This document shows positions 60,201 through 64,000 of a stretch of DNA of 64,000 nucleotides, piece by piece. The position numbers and the translations under genes are program-made. The DNA is from Hypomesus transpacificus (lineage: Eukaryota > Chordata > Actinopteri > Osmeriformes > Osmeridae): NCBI RefSeq assembly GCF_021917145.1, contig NC_061078.1, forward strand, positions 9,251,604-9,315,603. The letters run 5' to 3'. Numbering within the stretch: position 1 is the stretch's first letter; each line of letters begins with the position of its first letter. The notes beneath the pieces are model-generated. The model saw only the letters and a program-made list of their open reading frames with translations, did no database searches and was not told where the DNA came from.

Positions 60201-63200
60201 ACGTTCAACTGTGTCAGTTATGTAATGTCTCACATGGCCTATTATCATATTTGGTATGATAAAATCCAATGTGTTTGTTCTTAGTTACTTTGGGATAATG
60301 AAGTGTTTTCAAAAGGGAATTGTGATATTGTGTTTTTCTGAAGCCACAAAGAACTTCTTTAACATATCAGAGCAACTATAAGTATTTTATTGGATTGAAA
60401 AAAGTCTGTTTGTTTTTCCTTCTGTCTGATCTTCTAGGCCAAAATATGGAGGGAAATACTGTGTGGGTGAGCGTCGGAGGTACAGGATTTGTAACAGTGC
60501 TCCGTGTCCTCCTGGACAGCCCACGTTCAGGCACAACCAATGCAGCCACTTTAACACAATGCCTTACAAAGGCAAGTTCTACAAATGGGTGCAAGTCAAC
60601 AACAAAGGTGAGTGTTACCTTGGGACAGACCTTGGCGTGTACACCAATCAGCCATAGCATTATGACCACTTATGACAGGTGAATAGAATTGATCATCTAG
60701 TTATCATGGCACCTTTCAGTGGTGCCAAATTAGGCATGGAAGTGAACATTTTATCTTCAAAGTTGATGTTTTAGTAGCAGGAAAAATGCAAGTGTAAGGA
60801 TTTGAGGGACTTTGACAAGGGTCAAATTCTGATGGCTAGACGACTGGGTCAGAGCATCTCCAAAACTGCAGCTCTTGTGGGGTGTTCCTGGTCTGCAGTG
60901 GTCAGTACCTATCAAAAGTGGTCCAAAGAAGGAAATCAGTGAATAAGTGGACTCCAAATTCCACAGATTTCAATCCAGTTGATAAATACCACAGCACACC
61001 TTCAGAGGTCTAGTGGAGTACATGCCTCGACAGATCAGGGCTGTGTTGGCGGCAAAAGGGGGACCTACACACACACAACAACAAATTGTCACATTTTAAG
61101 ATACATTGCCATTGATACTTAAATAAAATGTGTGATGTTTTTGTTATCCGTTGGTCTTGTTTAGAGACTCTTTTATTGTCTACGTTTGTCAGTGAACCCT
61201 TGTGAGCTACACTGCCGTCCTCTGAATGAGTACTTCTCTGAAAAGATGCTGGACGCAGTTATTGATGGAACCAAGTGCTTGGAAGGCAGCACAAGTCGAG
61301 ACATGTGCATTAATGGTATCTGTAAGGTAATTACTGATTTAATTTGATTTCACCTCTAGTATCTTACCTACACTGTGCATGTATTACAATTTCCCTCATC
61401 AATCGCCAGGTTGGAACCAGGGTCACTGCTGTTTGTTTTCAAGGTTATCCTGTTGACTCAGTAATCTTATTCTATCATGGTGCTCAGGAACTGCATTGGA
61501 TATGTGCATTTTTTGTGTAGTCTGCTTCTTGTTGTGTCATTGTAAAATTGCACTACATGTTTCGCACACTGTATGAAGATACTTTTGTTAGTTGAAAGAC
61601 TAACAAAGGGTCTCGCACATGCTGCACCATCCTTAACTGTTATATGGAAATCAATGTTGCAAAGGTGTCCTGACTTGACACAGATGTAACAATATTCATA
61701 TTTCCCATGATGGTTTAGTCTGGTTGTTTGAAGCACAAGGAAAGGAGGTTTGTTATCTTAGCTTCAGTTGAGCAGCTCAGTTGGCTTAGTTGTTATGGTT
61801 TTGGCTACACGTTTGTAGACTTTAGACAAGTTAGTGCAGAATTTATGTTACGATCCGTCATCCTTTATCGTCCATTTATGTGTTCTTCCTGGCTCAGACT
61901 GATTTATTTAGACAAGTTACTCCCAGATATGATCTAAGGAATGGAAGACTAACATAGTTCTACTGCAAGTTCACTTGGAAAAACCAATTAACTGTAGTTA
62001 CCAAAAAGAATGAGAACTTGCTTCTAAGATTTCATCTTAAAGTTAGTGAGATTGTCCTAGTTGAAGGGTTTAGACATTGACTCTTTAACTTTTATGAAGC
62101 AAGAGGGGAAACAATGTGGCCTTAGTTCAACTTCTTTGAAATTATGTAAATGTTTGACAAATATGATTTTAATGTATTATAATTGTTGCTTTTCAACCAG
62201 ACTATGCTCATTGATGTATCTTGTACTTTCAACAGCATACATTTTCTATGGTCTAACTTTTTAACTAACTTGGGAGATGATTATAAAAATAGCTGTTTGT
62301 ATGCTGTTAGCATGCTTTTCTAGCAGGTTTCAAATGTTATTTATACAAAAATTATGAATGTGTTTTGGAAAGCTTGTGTTAGTAGTTTATATAGATCTGT
62401 TCTTAGGTGAATCTGACTCTAATGGCTTTCAGAAAATTGAAAGTGTAAAACATTCCTCAGTCTCTGGTGAACCTATACAGATGAACATGAAAGTACAAAT
62501 CATAGCATTTGCACATTGTTATCATACTACACTGTATCCTCCTTGAAGACAGGCTGTCAATATTCAATGCTCGCTGCAATTAGTATACCCAGAGTATGCA
62601 TGTTTGGGTTTGTGTGTTACAGAATGTGGGCTGTGACTATGAAATTGACTCCAATGCTGTGGAGGATCGCTGTGGGATATGCAATGGCAATGGTTCTACT
62701 TGTGAGACAGTGAAGAAGACTTTTGAGGAGAGCGAAGGACTTGGTAAGGCAGCACACTGTCTTCAACCACTGATCAGTTTTAACCTTTGAAAAGTTCAAA
62801 CTAAGGGCAAATACTATTTGCAGAGGATGACTCCAACTGAGAGATTCTAATAGATTACTACCCATGGGCATTTTGGGGGAGTATGCTATCCCATTCATAG
62901 TTGAAGGCACATCTTGAAAGTCTGTCTCTGTGACAATCCCTCTCAATATTTTTGGGGACAATATTTCAGTTCCACCAAATGTTTTGCCTGTGTGTCTTCC
63001 AGGCTACGTTGATATCGGACTGATCCCAGAAGGGGCGCGGGACATCCGCATTGAGGAGGTGGCTGAAGCTGGAAATTTCTTGGCACTCCGAAGCGATGAC
63101 CCGGAAAAGTACTTTCTGAACGGTGGTTGGACTATCCAATGGAATGGAGACTACAAAGTAGCAGGGACGATATTTACCTATGAGAGGACAGGGCACCTGG

Positions 63201-63247
63201 AGAATCTGACTTCCCCCGGACCAACAATGGAGCCAGTTTGGATACAG
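31790..63247 (+). CDS. adamts7: ADAMTS7 metalloprotease, 5' part (runs off the right edge)
   Basis: Secreted zinc metalloprotease of the ADAMTS family; mammalian ADAMTS7 cleaves COMP and thrombospondins. Exons: 31790-31916, 34970-35337, 39332-39512, 40596-40792, 44449-44532, 46093-46217, 46857-47006, 49217-49360, 52432-52576, 58273-58365, 58580-58725, 60438-60607, 61193-61326, 62623-62743, 63003-63247. All are GT-AG and all phases fit, giving 810 codons. Order: hydrophobic signal peptide; prodomain with Cys-switch CGV (C222) and furin-type RRKR (246-249); catalytic domain with HELGHNFGIQHD (H406, E407, H410, H416) and Met-turn VMS (M433); disintegrin-like module; TSR1 from W559 ([15 protein letters not shown]); Cys-rich and spacer, ending EPVWIQ. 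Agreement with human ADAMTS7 is close throughout ([37 protein letters not shown]-type spacer motif). The later TSR repeats, mucin and PLAC modules lie beyond the window. Confidence 0.96.
31917..34300. other. adamts7 intron 1, unremarkable part
   Basis: About 2.4 kb of intron. No exon, RNA gene or known repeat was recognised. Confidence 0.45.
34301..34880. mobile_element. terminal-inverted-repeat DNA element, 580 bp, adamts7 intron 1
   Basis: The left end GGTGCGTTCGACATGGACTG is matched by a perfect 20-bp inverted copy at 34861-34880. The flanks are CTATA on the left and TTATA on the right, so a TA or TWA target duplication is possible but not certain. GCTGCATGAA occurs just inside both ends in the same direction. 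There is no transposase frame. The element has more CpG than its surroundings. It fits a non-autonomous DNA transposon of unassigned superfamily, with PIF/Harbinger-like flanks as one option. Confidence 0.8.
35338..35629. other. adamts7 intron 2, proximal part
   Basis: No recognised feature before the LINE remnant. Confidence 0.4.
35630..36970 (-). mobile_element. CR1/L2-type non-LTR retrotransposon remnant
   Basis: Minus-strand relic in adamts7 intron 2. Reverse-transcriptase fragments in order are [33 protein letters not shown], then [11 protein letters not shown] in another frame, then [20 protein letters not shown] and [15 protein letters not shown]. The segment that normally separates STDDAI from FADD, which holds core palm-domain residues, is absent, and the frame changes there. 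Downstream stops break the frame. The distal part (to about 35630) looks like the 3'UTR typical of such fish elements. It is 5' truncated and inactive. Confidence 0.85.
36971..38654. other. adamts7 intron 2, middle part
   Basis: No exon or repeat family was recognised. A short direct repetition (GCATAGCATAGCATGG) occurs near 38000. Confidence 0.4.
38655..38830 (+). repeat. retroelement 3'-end fragment
   Basis: It shares GGGTTTGAGTTGGTTTAGGT, AGGTACAGTTC, CCTCTG and ATTGCTTGTA with the piece at 47365-47470. This tail type (ending in GGGCTATACAAA in better copies) is common in fish genomes. The family is not named here. Confidence 0.5.
38831..39331. other. adamts7 intron 2, distal part
   Basis: Nothing recognised apart from the exon 3 acceptor region. 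Confidence 0.4.
39513..40595. other. adamts7 intron 3
   Basis: No repeat or RNA gene was recognised in about 1.1 kb. Confidence 0.4.
40793..44448. other. adamts7 intron 4
   Basis: It holds a pyrimidine-rich CT tract at 41073-41129 and a TA-rich microsatellite near 43940-43995. A G10 run at about 44046-44055 is followed by a C-run at about 44077-44083, which could pair as a hairpin. No exon or dispersed repeat was recognised. Confidence 0.45.
43940..43995. repeat. TA-rich microsatellite
   Basis: TATATATATATC and a longer (TA)n run are separated by ATATTATATAGTGTG. Intronic. Confidence 0.9.
45192..45238. repeat. (CA)n microsatellite
   Basis: About 47 bases of near-perfect CA repeat in adamts7 intron 5, before CAGTCAGGCG. 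Confidence 0.95.
45548..45729 (-). repeat. tRNA-derived SINE, first of an adjacent pair
   Basis: Minus-strand copy. The head in reverse complement is GTCAGGTGGCTGAGCGGGTA, with a B-box-like CAGTTCGATTCCCGG. The tail in this listing is TTTACATTTAGCAGACGCTC. It is separated from the next copy by fewer than ten bases. Confidence 0.9.
45736..45928 (-). repeat. tRNA-derived SINE, second of an adjacent pair
   Basis: The most complete copy in the window. In reverse complement the A box is TGGCTGAGCGGTT and the B box GGTTCGATTCC. The shared body is TTGGGCAAGGCACTTCACCC, and the tail is GATAAGAGCGTCTGCTAAAT. It has the same orientation as the copy directly to its left. The head resembles a Ser/Leu-type tRNA. 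Confidence 0.92.
46510..46735 (+). repeat. probable LINE 3'-end fragment
   Basis: It ends GAACCTTGAGTGCAAGAAAG, then ACCATTATAAATACAA and a TTATTATAATTATTATG tail. This matches the common fish LINE ending (CCTTGAGTG... TATAAATAAA... ATTATTATT). It lies just before adamts7 exon 7 at 46857. Confidence 0.45.
47074..47140. repeat. CACATGTACATGTG palindrome repeat
   Basis: The 14-bp palindrome CACATGTACATGTG, or a slightly shortened form, occurs three times, separated by GTCATGTGGT-type spacers. Each copy contains two E-box-like hexamers (CACATG and CATGTG). It lies in adamts7 intron 7. Confidence 0.8.
47365..47470 (+). repeat. retroelement 3'-end fragment
   Basis: It carries GGGTTTAAGTTGATTTAGGT, AGGTACAGTTC, GCCCTCTG, ATTGCTTGTAAAAAGGGC and TATACAAACAAAATG, the same tail type as at 38655. 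Intronic and short. Confidence 0.55.
47471..49216. other. adamts7 intron 7, remainder
   Basis: No exon, RNA gene or further repeat was recognised over about 1.7 kb. Confidence 0.4.
49396..49600. repeat. pyrimidine-rich simple repeats
   Basis: TGTC/CTGT-type tetranucleotide repeats (49396-49455) are followed by CT-rich repeats (about 49545-49600) and a C-run, in adamts7 intron 8. Confidence 0.85.
49601..52431. other. adamts7 intron 8, remainder
   Basis: About 2.8 kb without recognised exon or repeat family. A GT-rich patch lies near 50330-50390. Confidence 0.4.
52577..56063. other. adamts7 intron 9, part before the transposon
   Basis: CA-rich simple sequence occupies about 52612-52850. A purine-rich stretch runs from about 54040 to 54320. 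A poly-T run lies near 55110. No gene or dispersed repeat was recognised. Confidence 0.45.
56064..57724 (+). mobile_element. complete Tc1-like transposon, 1,661 bp
   Basis: The element starts CAGTGCCCTCC and ends GGAGGGCACTG, and is flanked by TA at 56062-56063 and 57725-57726. The terminal inverted repeats are about 220 bp, with few differences between the two. Each contains two copies of CAAAAGTATTGGAACA: outer 56074-56089, inner 56270-56285, and their complements at 57504-57519 and 57699-57714. This is the IR/DR layout known from Sleeping Beauty-type elements. It lies in sense in adamts7 intron 9. The intact frame and well-matched ends suggest a young insertion. Confidence 0.96.
56397..57470 (+). 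CDS. Tc1-like transposase
   Basis: DD34E cut-and-paste transposase of the Tc1/mariner superfamily, acting in the nucleus on the ends of its own element. 357 codons without interruption. The N-terminal paired-like DNA-binding region has two helix-turn-helix parts: [20 protein letters not shown], with SSTTIW-type TTIWNVLKK, then a GRPRK AT-hook-like linker (about residues 68-72) and a second half with [20 protein letters not shown]. The catalytic residues are D164 (VLWTDETK), D261 (QQDNDPKHT) and E296 (DLNPIEH); exactly 34 residues separate the last two. Another Met at residue 12 ([10 protein letters not shown]) is an alternative start and matches the usual 340-345 length. No disabling change is visible, but activity is untested. 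Confidence 0.95.
   Translation: MSMQTVFRGENNMKTRALSLGEKQAIVSLREDGKSIRAIAETLAIASTTIWNVLKKKKTTGVLSNRRQTGRPRKTSAVDDRNIVRAVKKDPKTTVSEISNNLQMAGVKVSLSTVRRRLHEQRYKGYTRRCKPLISKKNRKARLEFAKKYRDEPQKFWDKVLWTDETKINFYQSDGKAKIWRKKGTAHDPKHTSSSVKHGGGNVMAWACMASSGTGSLIFIEDVTHDGSSKMNSEVYRNILSANLRKDATKLIGRAFIMQQDNDPKHTAKTTKEFIRGKKWKVLDWPSQSPDLNPIEHAFYLLKRRLKGGTPQNKQQLKEAAVKAWESIKKEECKSLVTSMGHRLAAVIESKGFATKY
57725..58272. other. adamts7 intron 9, part after the transposon
   Basis: About 550 bases with nothing recognised before the exon 10 acceptor (TTCTATAG). Confidence 0.4.
58786..58960 (-). repeat. tRNA-derived SINE
   Basis: Minus-strand copy, only 60 bases downstream of adamts7 exon 11. It carries the tail TTTACATTTAGCAGACGCTC, the body GTGCCTTGCCCAAGGACACA and the head complement ACCGCTCAGCCATCAGAC. 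A B-box-like GATCCGGCAACC version is present in complement. Confidence 0.88.
59170..59450 (-). repeat. probable LINE 3'UTR fragment
   Basis: The start GGGATTTTATTCGCCATGAA and the segment GCACAAACAAGGAATTTACT resemble the 3'UTR of fish CR1/L2-type elements read on the minus strand. AATACTAGGGGGGTCTAGCT at 59325 shows an internal short duplication. No coding part remains. Confidence 0.5.
59451..60437. other. adamts7 intron 11, remainder
   Basis: Nothing recognised in about 1 kb. Confidence 0.4.
60637..61070 (+). mobile_element. internally deleted Tc1-like remnant
   Basis: The left end GTGTACACCAATCAGCCATA and ATTATGACCACTTATGACAG match a common fish Tc1-like terminal repeat. A transposase N-terminal piece follows in frame ([20 protein letters not shown], then [20 protein letters not shown]). 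After 60945 the sequence jumps to the far C-terminal/3' part (GGTCTAGTGGAGTACATGCC, then GCGGCAAAAGGGGGACCTAC). The catalytic part is gone, and the 3' terminal repeat is cut off at a CA-rich patch. It is in adamts7 intron 12 and is of a different family from the 56064 element. Confidence 0.8.
61327..62622. other. adamts7 intron 13
   Basis: About 1.3 kb, no recognised feature. Confidence 0.4.
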
Positions 63248-64000
63248 GTTGGAGAGGCACACGTATACACGCAAACACCTGCACTCACACACACACAAGC
63301 CATCGTTAAACTAGTTAAACTGAGGACAATAAAACACATTTGGTAAGTACACAGCTGTACACACTGACTATTTACTCAGCTCAGAGGTTCTTTAGCAATG
63401 TAATTATTAACCTTGATTATTATTATTCACTCACAGGTTTTAAAACTTTGCAGCCCTCTCATCTAAGACATCATTATTATTTTTTTACTGATAGTTTCCC
63501 ACTATGGGCATTAGTAAACAAGTAATTATTATGAGTGAATTGGCCTTTGAACTTAAGGCTTTAGAGGTGTTTGCAATGACTCACATTAACTCAGTGTTTG
63601 TCGGTCTCAAAGAGAGCCCTAAATCAGTCAAGCAACCTACCAAAACAAACTGTGCCCCCAATTTAGAACCTGTCTTCATGTTATCTTTTAGTTGTGTTGT
63701 GAAATTATTGTTTAATGACTGTAATGAGGTTCTTGAGAAACATTGTAGGCAAATTAAAACTTATTGGATACTACAATTTTTCCTCCTGGAAGTGAAGCTA
63801 TTTTCATAATGTTCCCCCAGCATTTTTTTTCTGATGTTTTGTGGAACTGACCCCTTATCGTTTTTATTAATTATAGAAACTATGCTGAGGACATGTTTTT
63901 CGGGCTCTTTGAATTGAATGCGGCGGCTTCTGTCATGCCCACATGAAAGTGGCGGCTGGCATCATTAGTGGACTGGACCGGGCTGGGAGGGGTGGGGGCG
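63248..64000. other. adamts7 intron 15, right edge
   Basis: The next expected exon (following EPVWIQ, normally LLFQE-like) is not found before the window ends. No repeat was recognised. The last 30 bases are G-rich. Confidence 0.5.

Overview
This window is vertebrate nuclear DNA, almost certainly from a teleost fish. It contains intron-rich genes with GT-AG splice sites and proteins that align by eye with vertebrate RBPMS2, CLN6, CALML4, RXFP3/4 and ADAMTS7. It also holds fish-type repeats: a tRNA-derived SINE, a CR1/L2-type LINE, Tc1-like and hAT elements, and long microsatellites. The species cannot be fixed from sequence alone.

Layout. 1-9517: gene-poor DNA with one SINE and a 31-base poly-C tract. 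9518-16990: rbpms2 on the + strand, seven coding exons plus a non-coding 3' exon, encoding a 199-residue RRM protein. 17000-21567: an intergenic block with two hAT-type MITEs, each flanked by a perfect 8-bp target duplication, and SINE pieces. 21568-25040: cln6 (+, seven coding exons, 303 aa). 25846-28010: calml4 (+, five exons, 153 aa), directly downstream of cln6 in the same orientation, as in human 15q23. 29404-30639: an intronless relaxin-family peptide receptor gene (- strand, 411 aa), convergent with calml4; a near-palindromic poly(A) signal lies between them. 31790-63247: the 5' part of adamts7 (+), fifteen exons with fully consistent splice phases, encoding signal peptide, prodomain, metalloprotease, disintegrin-like, TSR1, Cys-rich and spacer regions. 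The gene runs off the right edge.

The adamts7 introns carry most of the mobile DNA. There is a 580-bp terminal-inverted-repeat element 89 bp before exon 2, a LINE remnant with its reverse-transcriptase core deleted, two adjacent SINEs, an internally deleted Tc1 remnant, and a complete 1,661-bp Tc1-like transposon. The last has an uninterrupted 357-codon DD34E transposase frame and IR/DR-type terminal repeats.

I found no new multi-gene system. The five genes have unrelated roles (RNA binding, ER/lysosome biology, myosin light chain, neuropeptide reception, matrix proteolysis) and do not form a pathway. The most interesting observations are the apparently intact Tc1-like transposon, the GGGCGG-rich hAT element, the microsatellite against the last rbpms2 coding exon, and the shared poly(A) palindrome. 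Coordinates were read by hand and splice sites were checked by frame continuity; homology assignments rest on remembered family sequences, not searches.
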